This document shows, one piece after another, positions 15,880 through 28,779 of a stretch of 64,000 bases of DNA. The stretch covers positions 31,207,001 to 31,271,000 of the forward strand of contig NC_081822.1 in NCBI RefSeq assembly GCF_030704535.1. Reading direction: 5' to 3'. The stretch's first letter is position 1; each line of letters opens with the position of its first letter. Both the position numbers and the translations under genes were made by a program. The notes beneath the pieces are model-generated. The model did no database searches and had not been told where the DNA came from. It saw only the letters and a list, made by a program, of their open reading frames with translations. Origin of the DNA: Vitis vinifera. Taxonomy: Eukaryota > Streptophyta > Magnoliopsida > Vitales > Vitaceae.

Positions 15880-18800
15880 CCAAGTCCTAATCTATCTACA
15901 TGATCCTTAAATTTCAACGGTGGCATGCTTTTAGTCAAAGGATTAGCAATCATCAATTTAGTGCTAACGTGTTCAATGACCACTGTTTTCTCTTTAACAC
16001 GTTCTCTTATGGCTAAATACTTGATATCGACGTGCTTGTTTCAACTGCTACTTTTGTTGTTCTTAGCCATAAAAATTGAAGCTAAATTTTCACAATATAT
16101 TTTCAATGGCCTAGAAATTGAATCCACAACTCTAAGCCCATAAATGAAACTCTTTAACCATACACCATGCGTGGTAGCCTCAAAACAAGACACAAACTCA
16201 GCCTCCATAGTGGAAGTTGTAGTTAAAGTTTGTTTTGCACTTCTCTAAGAAACAACTCCACCGGCTAGCATAAAGACATATCCTGAAGTTGATTTTCGCG
16301 AATCAATGCAACCAACGTAGTCCGAATCAGAGTAGCCAATCACTTCCAAATTATTAGTATGTCTATACATAAGCATGTAGTCTTTGGTCCCCTAAAGGTA
16401 CCTTATCACATTTTTTGCAGCTTTCCAATGGTCTATACCTGGATTACTTTGATATCTTCCTAACATCCCAATAATGAATACAATGTTAGGTCTTATGCAG
16501 ATCTGAGCATACATCAAGCTTCCAACAGTAGAAGCAGAAGGAATGTTCTTCATTTGTTCCCACTCAAGATCATTTTTCGGGCATTGGTTCAAATTGAACC
16601 TATCGCCCTTCACAATGTGAGCTATACTTGGTGAACAATCTTTCATCCGAAATATCTCTAAAACCTTGTTGATATAGGTCTCTTGAGATAGACTTAAAAG
16701 GCCTCGAAATCTGTCTCTATGTATCTTAATGCCAATGACATAAGTCACATCACCCATATCCTTGATGTCAAAGTTTTTAGATAGAAATTGTTTCACCTCA
16801 TGTAGCAAACCCTTATCATTGGTTGCAAGTAAAATGTCATCCACATACAAAACAAGGAAACAAATCTTACTCCCACTGACTTTCTGATATATGCATTGAT
16901 TCATAATGTTCTCCACGAAACCAAATGAAGAGATAACATCACGAAACTTCAAATACCATTGACGAGATTGCTTGTTTCAATCCATATATGGATTTCTTAA
17001 GCTTGCATAGCAAATGCTCACTGCCACTAGAGGACAATTCTTCTGGTTGTTTCATGTAAACCTCTTCCTCTAGATTTCCATTGAGAAATTCCATTTTCAC
17101 ATCCATTTGTTGCAACTCTAAGTCAAAATGTGCAACTAATTTCATAATGATACGAAGAGAATCTTTCTTAGATACATGAGAAAAAGTCTTCTTGTAGTCA
17201 ATTCCTTCATTTTGAGTAAATCCTTTAGCAATGAGTCTTGCTTTATATCTTTCAATGTTGCCCAATGAATCCTTCTTTTTCTTGAAGACCCATTTACATC
17301 CAATGAATTTTGCACCATCAGGAAACTCAATAAGATTCCAAACCCCATTAGATGCCATAGAATTCATCTCATCTTTCATAACATCATACCATAAATTTGA
17401 CTCTTTGGAACTTATGGCTTGTGAAAATGTTTCAAGATCATTTTCGGTTCTAATGTCATAGTTCGATTCTTGCAGATACACAACATAATCACTAGGTATT
17501 GTTGTTTTTCTTGCTCTAGTAGATCTCCTTATTGTTGTATCAACATTTTCCTGAGCATCACGTTGCTCAACTGGTTGTTCAACAATTTCTGGCGAACCTT
17601 GAACAACTTGATCTACTGGATTGTCATTAGCAATTTATGGAACTTCAATGATTGGTTGTCTACCACCCGTTTGAACTTGAGAGGCATTGTGAATGACAAT
17701 CAATCTATCACTTGAAGTGGATGGTTGAGCATCAATATGATTTTTTTCAGAAACAATGTCCTGAAATCAATCGTTCCCACTAATCAAGTCATTCTCAAGA
17801 AACTTAGCATTTCTTGACTCCATAATTCTAGTGCTATGAGATGGACAATAGAATCTATACCCTTTTGACCTTTCGACATATCCAATGAAATACACACTAA
17901 TGGTTCTTGGGTCTAGTTTATTCTCTTATGGGTTGTAAACTCTTACTTCATACAGGCATCCTTATACATGTATATGTCGCAAACTCGATTTCCAACATTT
18001 CCATAATTCAAATGGCGTCTTAGGGACAACCTTTGTTGGAACTCAGTTCAATATATACACTATCGTTTTAAGAGCTTCAGTCCACAAGGATTCAGGAAGC
18101 TTGGAGTTGCTATGCATACTCCTAACCATGTCCATTAATGTTCGGTTTCTTCTTTTAGCCACACCATTCTAGTCTAGGAAACCAAGCATGGTGTATTGAG
18201 CAACTATCCCATGCTCTTGAAGAAACTTCGCAAAGGGACCAGATGCTTGTCCATCCTCGGTGTATTTACCATAATATTCTCCACCTCTATCTGTTCTCAC
18301 AATCTTTGTTTGCTTTCCACATTGTTTCTCTACTTCAGCCTTAAAAACTTTAAAGGCACCCAATGCTTCATTCTTGTTATGAAGCAAGTAGATATACATA
18401 TATCATGAGTAATCATCTATGAAAGAGATGAAGTATTTCAGACTATATGCATCCATGTCTAGATAACAAATATCTGAATGTATGATCCTTAATATGTTTT
18501 TGCTCCTCTTGGCACCCTTCTTAGACTTGTTGGTCTGCTTTCCCTTAATGCAGTCCACACAAGTGTGAAAATCAGTAAAATCTAAAGTACTAAATGCTCC
18601 ATCATTTACTAATCTCTTAATTCTCTGTATGGAGATATGTCCCAATCTCCGATGCCACAACATAAAGGAATCTTCATTCATAACACATCGTTTTGTACTA
18701 GTGTGAACATGCATAGTGTTGTTAGTGGTATCGTTTTGCAAATTAATAGAGAAAAGACCATTAAATAATGTACCATTTCCAACAAGATTAGATTTATAAA

Positions 18801-19086
18801 ACAAACTGAAAGATGTCTCAGAAAAACTAAAGGAATAACCTAAAGATACAACTCTTGAAGCTGAAATCAAATTCCTAGAGAAACTTGGAACATAAAATGT
18901 CTTTTCTAAATTTAAAATAAAACCACTACTTAAAACTAAACTACATGTTCCAACAGCTTCCACATGTGAACGCATCTTGTTTCCTGAATAAATGCATTGC
19001 TCACTTGGCATTGGCTTCCTTAGATTTTGCATACCTTGCAAGGTATTCAAAACCTGGATTGTAGAACCAAAATCAATCCACCATGT
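15880..19086 (-). pseudogene. Outer copia pol: protease, integrase, RT, RNase H (broken)
   Basis: Minus strand from 19086 downward. A protease-like start has WWIDFGST, where the family has DSG(A/S)T, so the Ser after the catalytic Asp is Phe. The GAG-pre-integrase zinc domain has LWHRRLGHI then CVDC, all four ligands present. The integrase core has TDRGGEY at 18169-18399, with a stop soon after. RT at 16392-17481 has the W(V)FKKK and YVDD motifs intact. RNase H C-terminal sequence runs to about 15900 (IADPLTKSMP), interrupted by stops. At least four separate frames are needed to cover the gene, so no functional polyprotein is made. The insertion of the inner element cuts it just upstream of the protease motif. 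Confidence 0.88.
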
Positions 19087-19091
19087 GTTAT
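19087..19091. repeat. Target-site duplication GTTAT, left (inner copia)
   Basis: GTTAT abuts the TG of the inner LTR at 19092 and recurs at 27922-27926. Confidence 0.88.
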
Positions 19092-20296
19092 TGAGAGAAT
19101 AAAGGTTATGCTTAATTAAGAAAAACACCCAAAAGGGGGGGTGAATTGGGTTTTTTAAAAAACTTTTTCAACGCAACAAGTTCAAGCACAATATAAACAA
19201 AATTAAAGAGATAGAGTTAGAGAATTCAAACTCAGGTTTTATAGTGGTTCGACACTTCCTTGCCTACGTCCACTCTCCTCAATCTCCTAACCAAGTGAGG
19301 GTTCCACTAACTTGAAGCTTCAACCAAGCTTCTAATTTTCTTACACTTGGATTCTGACTCCAATGGGCTCTTACACAATCTCTTCAAGATTCAAACCTCT
19401 TGAAGGATTTAACACTTAGTTGTTACAAGAATGAATCCCTCAACCTAGCTCAAAGATAGCTTAAATACAAAACAAAAATAGGATGACTCAAAAGGGTGCA
19501 TTAAAGGATATGTAAGTAATGATTTAATACACTAAGAAAGAAATGAGAGCTTTTTGGTCAAGAACAGGTAGGTAAACAATTGATTGCAAGTGTTCTTTAT
19601 ATCATAAATGAAGTGGAGCTCTCAATTTATAAGTTTCTAAGCTCGGGAGCCAAAAACAGCAAAAGGTAGCCTTGATCAATCGAGCTAGGGATTGACCAGA
19701 TCACTAGCCGTTGGGCATTTAATGCTTTGACAGGTTACCGTTGCCTCGACTAGACCTCGATCGGAGGTCGACCGGGAAGGGGTGACCTTAACTGGGAAGA
19801 GGAAGCTACTGGATGAGAGAGAGTGTTTTTGGCACTCCTCGACCGTACCTCGATAAGACAAGGGCAATCGATTGAGCCGGTTGGCTAGAGTGTCGACCGA
19901 TTCAACCTTTTGGCCCTGAAAACCTATCTTTTTCAATTCCTTTCTTTTCTAACACTTAGGTAAGGTCTTTAGGTGAATTAATATGTCAATTTTAAAACGT
20001 TTTGCCTAAGGTACATTTGATAAAACTCGGGTTTTAATGAAATCGAAGTTTTAAAGGATAAACCGAGTTTTTTAAGATGCATAAAACGGTATGAAAATCC
20101 TAAGTGCACCCATGCATTCATCTTACATTCGTTTTCTATTATCAAAAGTCTTCCCAAAGTCTCGATCTTGTATCTATTTGGTCATTTGATGAATTTCTGA
20201 ATTTATACATGAGATTCTTTACCATTCAAATCAATTAGTCACTTAACCATGGTTTGTTATCATCAAAACCTGATTAGGAGAACCCTTGGGTTAACA
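19092..20296 (-). repeat. 3' LTR of the inner copia element (full length)
   Basis: 1205 bp, beginning TGAGAGAATAAAGG and ending GGGTTAACA. It shares both ends with 27492-27921. Bases about 19317-20095 have no counterpart in the other LTR. Small reading frames within it, such as 19685-19936, are not genes. Confidence 0.9.
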
Positions 20297-20589
20297 ATAT
20301 CCTCATTTTTTATGATGACAAACCTCGGTTATCTAGGAGAAAAAGAAATCTCCTCCTCAAACCAATCATGGATCAATCAATCCGAAATTTATGAATTTAA
20401 AACCGAGATAATCAGGACATGCAAATTTTCAATAGGAAACAATGTAAATCATGAAAATAGCATATCATATATGGTAAAGTCAAATGTACATGAAACAAAG
20501 CCAATCCAAACAGATGATATGATAATGACATGCATGTATAGGTCTCCTAGATTCTAAATATCTCTCACATTTTGGCAACATAAAATAGA

Positions 20590-22150
20590 AATGAAGGGGG
20601 TCTCGATGAAATCAAGGATGAGGAGGTGGAAACACGGAGCGGAGGTAAGCCATCATTTCCTCATGCTGACTCTCCTAGTGACTATAAATGCGCTCAATGC
20701 TCTACTAGAGATGCTCAAATGTAGCATGTTGCTAATCCATATGTTCCTCTATATGCTCAAATTCCTGCTGCAGATGCTCAAATTGAGAGGTGAAATCTAT
20801 CTGATACTGATCCATGCGATCCTCTATAGAATAGAATCGGGTATCACTGACTACTGTGAGTTCTTCCATACGAGTGTCAAGTGAACTTATCTGAGCAGAT
20901 AAATCCATCCAAGGCGCATGATCAGGACCGTGAGGGGCTTGAGATGGTATCTCTGTGTGAGGAAGCTCGGTGAATGATGGCTAAGAGGATGGTCCTACTG
21001 TGTATGCCGACTCAGACATCATCGAGTTAGGAAATGATACCTCAAATTGACACCCTCAAATTGGGGTGGAGGAGGAATATCAAGCTCGGGCCATTTCTGC
21101 TCAAAGTCTCTTTGAGGGTCTATCCCACCCTTCATCTCTCAGATCTTGGCCTCTTCCTCTACTCCGGGATGCATCTGTCCCTATCCCCAGGCCTGTGTCG
21201 ATGGTTGCTCAACTCTCCTAATATAGGATCGGGGGCCTTATCAAACTTCATCCGCCCCAAGGACTGCTCATCATAAGTGTCATAAATGATAGGGTCCTCG
21301 AAGTCTATCTCTCTACTTAAATCAACCCCGACATCCTTGAAAACTCTAGTAAGGAATCGATCATAGGGGAGTACTCGGGTCGTGCTCTCACAGCATGATA
21401 TCATGTGAATCATCATCAAATACCCCACGTGAATCTGTCTTCCCGTCAGAATCAAGTGTATGAGGAATGCCTTAAGATACGAGACCTCATCTTGGTGTCC
21501 TCCTCATGGCAAAAGCATGGAGCAGATCATGTGATGAGGGACTCGGTTGGTCATAGTCAGTCTATGTGCCGATGGTTTGCCCATCCCCTAGGCGTTTGCA
21601 AGGCCACACATCCTCTGAATAGCCTCTCTAGGGTCAAAACCCGGCACAGTGGGCCAAACCTTGGACTATACACCCTGAGTCCAATTGAAGGGATGTAAAA
21701 AATGCGGCAAATGCTCTCCGGGCTCAGTCTGATCTCAACACCTCTAACAGTGGAAGTGATCGGTCCACCAAGTCCATAGGTCACTCGTGAATAGAATGGA
21801 TGCACCAGAGTCGGGAAGATCGACTCAAAAATTATAACTATAGGTAGTCATCCCATCCGTCCGAAAAGTCCCTCAAACCCGAAATACTGAAGTTAGGAGA
21901 AATTAATACTTCTCCCTAAAACGACTTTCCTCTTAGCGAATTTTTGCTTGTATCTCTGATACTCTTCGACGCAACTAAAGAGGGTCGTGTCATACCTCAC
22001 CTTTCGACGAGCCTCCATTTGATCAGGCTGAGATGACTTAGTGGGGCGCTTGCCCTGAGCCCTAGAGGCTATTGTCTCCCTCCTAGGAAGCATCAAAATA
22101 AAAAAAGAGAAGGAAACAAGGCTGGTAGAGAGAGAAATGAACACAACCAA
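20590..22150 (-). pseudogene. Extra ORF region 3' of RNase H in the inner copia element (envelope-like position)
   Basis: Between the RNase H end and the 3' LTR, three minus-strand frames (21893-22150, 21557-21805, 21159-21455) form one broken protein of unknown function. Visible features are a basic, Gln-rich N-terminal part (EARRKVRYDTTLFSCVEEY), then YGLGGPITSTVRGVEI, then RVLPYDRFLTRVFKDVGVDL. A charged, Pro- and Gln-rich tail down to about 20590 has repeated short hydrophobic/polar patterns that could form a coiled coil. Sireviruses can carry an extra ORF at this place, called envelope-like because of its position. I see no clear signal peptide or membrane anchor here. I recall similar proteins in Vitis genome annotation, with no known role. 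Confidence 0.6.
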
Positions 22151-22656
22151 TTGAAAACCAACCCAATTAAAAACCCTAAACGCACAAAAATTAAGTTGAA
22201 GCTGGTTGAGGTGCGCGAATAGAGGAGAACCCGTCCAAATCCGAAGCTCTAAGTCCCAAATCCAAAGCCCTAACCTTCAAAAATCAATTTGAACCTCTCA
22301 AAAAGCTGTAATGGCATCAAAAATCACTTTTGGGTAGCTGAAACGGCACAAACCTTGAAGAACCAGAGGAAAAGCGTGAAGAAATGAAGTGCAGGAGGGG
22401 TTTTTAAAATGACACCCCGACGAACCGCCTAGTCAACGGTCAACGCTTCAATTTTGTGCATTTTCTCGTCTCGTGATCCTCACCTTGCCCTTTTCAATTG
22501 AAATCCCCAATTTTTTATGTCCAATGCCAAGGGAATTTTGATTTTTGGTCAAAATTTGACCATTTTCCTAAGTGTATTTCTATATGATGCATATGATATG
22601 AAATTCATGCAATCATAAGGTATATTCAATCAAGAATTCATCAAGCAATCATTTGA

Positions 22657-25600
22657 TCATAAAGAAATCACCTTTAGTTGCCTTCTAATATCAACAAATT
22701 GTTCTTCACTTAGAGGTTTTGTAAATATATCGGCAAATTGATCTTTTGTGCTTACAAATTCAAGTGTAATGTCATCCTTTTGTGCATGGTCTCTAAGAAA
22801 ATGGTGTATAATTTCTATATGCTTAGTCCTAAAGTGTTGCACGGGTTTTTTGAAATGTTTATGACACTAGTGTTATCACATTTAATATGAACATGCTCAA
22901 AAGACAAATTAAAATCACTAAGTGTTTGTTTCATCCAAAGAATTTGTGCATAACACAAACCGACTGCTATGTATTCGACTTCTGCCATTAACAAGGCTAC
23001 CGAATTTTGTTTCTTACTATGCCATGAAACAAGTGAGTGTCCTAGGAAATGACAAGTGCCACTAGTGCTTTTTCTTTCAACTTTACAATCGGCAAAGTCG
23101 GCATCTAAGAAACCAATTAATTCAAAGTTATCACCCTTAGGATACCATAGGCCTATGTCCATTGTCCTTTTCAAATATCTAAGAATTCATTTTATGACAC
23201 TTAAGTGAGATTCTTTAGGACAAGATTGAAATCTAGCGCACAAGCATACACTATACATGATGTCGGGTCTACTAGCGCTCAAATATAGCAAAGAACCTAT
23301 CATGCCTCTATACATAGTTGAGTTGATGGACTTACCTCTCTTATCCTTGTCAAGTTTGATGGATGAGCTCATTGGAGTCTTCATTGTTTTGGCATCTTCC
23401 ATGTTGAACCTTTTGAGAAGATCTCTTATATACTTTCCTTGATTGATGAAGGTTCCTTCCTTTAGTTGCTTGATTTGAAGTCCAATGAAGAAGTTAAGTT
23501 CTCCCATCATGCTCATTTATAACTCACTATGCATGCATTTAGAAAATTCTTCACAAAAAGAGACATTAATAGCTCCAAAAATGATATCATCAACATATAT
23601 TTGCACTAAGAGCATGTCATTTTCTTTGGTCTTTATGAAAAGAGTTGTGTCAATTTTTCTCATTTTAAAACCCTTTTTCAAAAGAAATTTACTCAATCTT
23701 TCATACCATGCTCTAGGTGTTTGTTTCAAACCATAAAATGCCTTTTTAAGTTTAAAAACATGATTAGGAAAGTTAAAACTTTGAAAACCGGGTGGTTGTT
23801 CAACATATACTTATTCATTTATAAAGCCATTTAAAAAAGCACTTTTCACATCCATTTGATATAAAACAAAGTCTTTAAAACATGCAAAGGCAAGTAGCAT
23901 CCTAATGGCTTCCAATCTAGCTACGGGAGCAAAGGTTTCTTCATAATCCATCCATTCTTCTTGATTAAAACCTTGGGCTACCAATCTTGCTTTATTTCTA
24001 ACAATTATGTCATTTTAATCCATTTTATTTCTAAAGACCCATCTAGTTTCAATAACACTTTGATTTGAAGGTCTTGGCACTAATTCCCATACTTCACTTC
24101 TTTCAAATTGATTTAACTCTTCTTGCATAGTAATCATCCAATTTTCATCAACTAGAGCATCATTTATATTTTTAGGTTCAATTTGGCAAATAAAGCAAGA
24201 TTATTGCAAATATTTCTAGGAGATGATCTAGTTCTTACCCTACTAAATGGATTACCTATAATTTGATCTTGTGGGTGGTTGATGACAAACTTCCAATCTT
24301 TAGGAAAGTCTTGGCTTGATTTACCTTGCACTTGTTGAGGAGAGGGTAGTGCCAATGATGATTCTTCTTTCTTGGGATCCGATTCAACTTCTTCTTGTTG
24401 CCTTCTATCTTCAATTTGCAATTTTCCCATGAAGGTTTCAAAGCCTAAATCATCATCATCAAAACTCTCTTTTTCTTGGAAATAATTGTTAGATTCATAA
24501 AAAATAACATGGATGGACTCCTCTACAACCATGGTTTTGTTAAAAACTCTAAAGGCTTTACTTGAAGTTGAGTAACCAAGAAAAGTTCCAACATTCGATT
24601 TTGCATCAAATTTTCCAAGATTGTCTTTGGTGTTTAATATAAAACATTTGCACCCAAAGACTTTGAAATAGCTAATGTTGGGTTTCTTGTTTTTCCAAAG
24701 CTCATAGGGAGTTTTCTTAATAATGGGCCTTAATAGTATTCTATTTAAAACATAACAAGAAGTGTTAATCGCTTCGACCCAAAAATATTTTGGTAAATTG
24801 TTTTCATTTAGCATGGTTCTAGCCATTTCTTGAAGAGTTCTATTTTTCCTTTCAACTACCCCATTTTGTTGAGGAGTTCTAGGAGCCGAAAAAATTTTGG
24901 TTAATAGCATGCTCATTGCAATAGTCTTCAAAATCAATATTTTCAAATTCTCTCCCATGATCACTTCTTATACAAGTAATTGTATAACCTTTTTCATTTT
25001 GAACCTTGTTGCAAAACTTTGAAAACTCATAAAAAGCTTCATTCTTTTGACTTCAAAACAAGGCCCAAGTGTATCTAAAGAAGTCATCCACAATAACATA
25101 TGCATAAGATTTTCCTCCAAGGCTTGGTGTCCTAGAGGGACCAAATAAATACATATGCAACAACTCAAGAGGCCTAATTGTTGAAATAAAATTTTTGTTT
25201 TTAAAAGAATTTTTTATTTTCTTCCCCATTTAACAAGCTTCACAAACTTTGTCTTTTTGAAAAATTTATTTTGGGAAGGCCTCTAACAAGTTCATCTTTG
25301 TTGAGTTGGGAAATGAGGTCCATGTTAGCATGTCCCAACCTCCTATGTCACAACCAACTTTGATCATGCATGCTTGAAAAACATCTATCATGGGCATCAT
25401 ATTTTGAAATATTTATATCATAAACATTATCACATCTATGGTCCATGAAGATGGTTTGATCATTTTGAATATCTTTGATGATGTAATGAGATGCTTCAAA
25501 AATTACTTTAAAACATTTGTCACAAAGTTGACTAATGCTTAAAAGATTATGTTTTAAACCATCCACTAATAAAACACTTTCAATAAGAGAGGATGTGCCA

Positions 25601-25734
25601 TTACCAATGTTGCCTTGAACAATAATCCTTCCTTTTGCATTGTCTCCAAAGGTAACGTATCCTCCCTTTCTCTTTGTAAGGAAAGAAAACTTGGATTCAT
25701 CCTCGTTCATGTGTCCTGAGCATCCACTATCCAA
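22657..25734 (-). pseudogene. Inner copia pol: protease, integrase, RT, RNase H (broken)
   Basis: Element-strand order: protease at 25348-25734, MDSGCSGHM, with the Asp-Ser-Gly triad intact; integrase core at 24164-25168, with TPQQNGVVERKN near the end of the catalytic core and a downstream KVFGCKCF segment; RT at 23187-24160, with YVDDIIFG; RNase H at 22657-23174, with STSGTCHFLG and the terminal DIFTKPLSE. Frames are broken between 25348 and 25168, around 24160-23730, at the stop between 23516 and 23517 inside RT, and at 23174-23187. Individual motifs are well preserved, so decay is moderate, but no complete polyprotein is possible. Confidence 0.88.
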
Positions 25735-25991
25735 GAACCACTTATCCTTCTTTGAACCCTATAAAATAAAATTCAAGTTGATTTAGGTATCCATATCTTT
25801 TTGGGTCCTTGAGGGTTAGTGACCTTGGATTTCTCAATCCAAATCTTTCTAACCTTAGCATTTGAATTCTTTTGGGATCCATTTCTTAAGGGACATGTGC
25901 TACTAATGTGCCCTCCTCTTCCACAAAATTTGCAAGTAGTAGAAGAACTTGCATTTGAGGATTCTTTTACAAAATAGTTTTTAAAATAATT

Positions 25992-27357
25992 TCAATTCTT
26001 TAAGGATTTGAATCCTAGCCTTTGTTTGTCAAAAACACATTTTTGGCTAGCTAAGATCATTTCAAAAGTTTTTTGTCCACAAGAAAAAATTGAAAGAGAA
26101 TATGTCAACCATTCATTTTTCTTTTTTAAAATCTCATTTTCACTTCTCAAAATCTCATAATCTTTTTTCAAGATGAGTTTTAGATATTTCAACAATTGAA
26201 AATTTTTCTTTCACTTCTTCAAACTCTTTTTCAAGTTCTTGAATTTTATTTTTAAAAGAATTATTTTTCAAACTAAGTTTTTCAAAATCCTCATAGAATT
26301 CTTCAAAAACATCATGCATATCTTCATCACTAAAGTTAGAGTTTACCTCATCAATATCATCTATTGTCATGAAGTACATGTTTGCCACTTTTTTCTCATT
26401 TTCTTCTTCGGAGGATTCTTCACTTTCACTCCAAGTGGCCATCATTGCCTTTTTCATTCTTTTCTTGGCTTCACTTTTGTAGAGAGGATAATCATATTTG
26501 ATGTGTCTTAGTTTTTTGCATTTGAAACACACCAAATCTCTTTTCTCTTCCCATTTTTCCTTGTCACCATGAGATGAAGATTCTTTTTTAGAAAGGTCTC
26601 TTCTAGAGGTGAACTTTCTTCCTCTAAACCTTTCACTCCTCATGTATTTGTTAAGCTTTCTTGTGATGAGGGCTAAATCATCATCTTCCTCACTTGGTTT
26701 TTCTTCTTCAACATCTTCATCTTCCTTGGTTGTAGCTTTGAGAGCTATGCTCTTCTTCTTTTTGTCTTCACCCTCTTGTAGCTTCTTTGCCAAGTTAATT
26801 TCATGTGTCATTAATGACCCTATGAGCTCTTCCATAGGTAGCTTTGTCAAGTCTTTTACTTCTTGAATTGCGATGACCTTAGTATGCTACTTTGATGAGT
26901 GTGACCTTAATGTCTTCATCACCTTCTTGGATTCCTTGTAGCTTTTTCCCAAAGCTTTAAGACCATTGACAATGTCGGTGAACCTAGTAATCATCTCAAC
27001 AATAGTCTCATTTTCTTTCATTGAAAACAATTCATAGTTATGAACAAGAAAATTCATTTTTGACCATTTCACTTGATTTGTTCCTTCATGAGTTATCTCA
27101 AGTAATCTCCAAATTTCTTTAGCTGATTTGCATTGACATATTCTATTATATTCATTTCTATCCATAGCACATTGCAAGGTAAAAAGGACCTTAGCATTTA
27201 ATTGAAAATTTCTTTTATCAAGCTCATTCCATTCTTGCTTGGGTTTTGAAACCAAGACTCCATCAACTAGTGTAGTAGGAAAAGTTAGGCCATCTTCAAT
27301 GACATCCCATACGTCTAAATCGTTGATTTTAAATACCAAGTCATTCCAGTTTTCCAA
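25992..27357 (-). pseudogene. Inner copia gag (broken)
   Basis: The minus strand from 27357 encodes a UBN2/Retrotran_gag_2-type capsid region (WNELDKRNFQLNAKVLFTL, then SAKEIWRLLE). After a break near 26880 comes a long acidic/basic stretch with coiled-coil character (26155-26850). Within it the zinc knuckle reads CFKC...RHIKYDY: the last Cys of CX2CX4HX4C is replaced by Tyr, so RNA binding by this knuckle should be lost. Another coiled-coil fragment follows at 25992-26195. The poly-Glu/Lys composition explains antisense frames in this area. Confidence 0.85.
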
Positions 27358-27477
27358 TAGGGATAGTCGGTTCTCGTAAAAAATGGAGCTCTATGTTTTG
27401 TAAAATTTTCAGTTTGAGATGAGCTTGATGGAATAGTCATTTCCTTTTAGACGATTAAGTCTTAAGCAAGAGGTCTA

Positions 27478-27489
27478 GCTCTGATATCA
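27478..27489 (-). promoter_or_regulatory. Primer-binding site of the inner copia element
   Basis: The plus strand reads GCTCTGATATCA, i.e. TGATATCAGAGC on the element strand, two bases inside the 5' LTR. It matches the 3' end of initiator tRNA-Met (TGGTATCAGAGC complement) at 11 of 12 bases. Confidence 0.8.
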
Positions 27490-27491
27490 AT

Positions 27492-27921
27492 TGAGAAAAT
27501 AAAGGTTATGCTTAATTAAGAAAAACACCCAAAGAGGGGGAGGAGGTGAATTGGGTTTTTAAAAAACTTTTTCAATACAACAAGTTCAAGCATAATATAA
27601 ACAAAATTAAAGAGATAAAGTTAGAGATTTCAAACTCGGGTTTTATAGTGGTTCGACACTTCCTTGCCTACGTCCACTCTCCTTAATCTCCTAACTAAGT
27701 GAGGGTTCCACTAACTTGAAAATCCTAAGTGCACCCATGCATTCATCTTACATTCATTTCCTATGATCAAAAGTCTTCCCAAAGTCTCGATCTTGTATCC
27801 ATTTGGTCCTTTGATGAATTTCCGAATTTGTACCTTAGATTTTTTACCATTCAAATCAATTAGTCACTTAACCATGGTTTGTTATCATCAAAACCCGATT
27901 GGGAGAATCCTTGGGCTAATA
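27492..27921 (-). repeat. 5' LTR of the inner copia element, internally deleted
   Basis: 430 bp against 1205 bp for its partner. The match breaks after CACTAACTTGAA (27720) and resumes with AATCCTAAGTGC, which in the partner is at 20096, about 780 bp further on. GAA stands at both sides of the gap in the intact copy, pointing to a microhomology-mediated deletion. Confidence 0.9.
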
Positions 27922-27926
27922 GTTAT
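27922..27926. repeat. Target-site duplication GTTAT, right (inner copia)
   Basis: Exact repeat of 19087-19091. Confidence 0.88.
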
Positions 27927-27990
27927 AAATAACATCAACCATATTAGATTCATAACAAACAAATGAGATTGGTTTACCTTTTTTCTCAAG

Positions 27991-28779
27991 TTATTTCTGG
28001 AATTTGGTGCAATCCTTTTTCATGTACCCCTTCTTCTTGCAGAAGAAACACCTATTGACCTTCTTGATTCCACCTTGGGGCGGTATTTTACCTTTCCCTT
28101 TCTTTTTGGCCTGGTTCTGATCATTTCCTTCCATTTCCATTAATGCACTCTTACCCAATTCCATTTTCAACCTTCCCCCCTCTTGAACACACATGGTCAA
28201 AAGCTCATTAATTGACCACTTATCCTTATGTGTGTTGTAGGATCTTTTGAAGGGTCTATATTGTTGTAGAAGAGTGTTCAAAATAAAATGCACAAGGAAT
28301 GAGTCAAACATTTCAACCTCAAGTGTATTCAATTATGCTGCAATATCCCTCATCTGCATTATGTGCTCTTGCACACCACTCACATTGGTGAGCCTTAAGG
28401 ATGAAGACTTCATTATTAGGGTGCTGGCAAGTGCCTTATTTGAAGTAACAAATTGCTCATCAATAGCCTTCAGTAATACCTTGACATTGTCATGCTGATC
28501 GACAAAACCATGAATACCATAAGAGATTTTGGTCTTTATAAACATCAAACTAAGGCGATTTGATCGCTCCCATTGTTTATAAAGAGCCTTTTCTACTATA
28601 GTGTTGGTGTCAGTAATGGTTGGCTTGTCTTTCCTGATAGCATAATCAATGTCCATGCACCCCAAATGAAGGAGAATTCTCTCATTCCAAACCTTATAGT
28701 TATCACCTTTCAATTCGGGACTGTCACATTTTATATTAGAGAAATTCACAGGTTGCATGACTGCACAAAAATTAAACAT
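27991..28779 (-). pseudogene. Outer copia gag (broken)
   Basis: The minus strand from 28779 encodes a capsid of the UBN2/Retrotran_gag_2 type: LKGDNYKVWNERILLHLG near the start, LRLTNVSGVQEHI later. The frame is interrupted by an in-frame TAA at 28333-28335 and continues directly as 27991-28332. Near its end the zinc knuckle reads CFFC..KGYMKKDC, with Tyr in the place of the zinc-binding His of CX2CX4HX4C. Stop and ligand change both indicate a dead copy. Confidence 0.88.

Larger units (their letters stand above)
19092..27921 (-). mobile_element. Inner Ty1/copia element with extra 3' ORF region, Sirevirus-like
   Basis: It is inserted in the outer element in the same orientation. LTRs are at 19092-20296 (1205 bp, 3' LTR) and 27492-27921 (430 bp, 5' LTR with an internal deletion), flanked by GTTAT. 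The plus-strand right end reads CTAATA, where the other LTR has TTAACA, so the terminal C has mutated to T. The element-strand order is gag (27357 to about 25990), protease, integrase, RT, RNase H (25734 to 22657), then about 1.6 kb of further coding-like DNA (22150 to about 20600) before the 3' LTR. Long LTRs, a long gag and an extra ORF after pol fit the Sirevirus (SIRE/Maximus) group by established knowledge; lineage assignment is my inference. Many stops show it is inactive. Confidence 0.9.
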
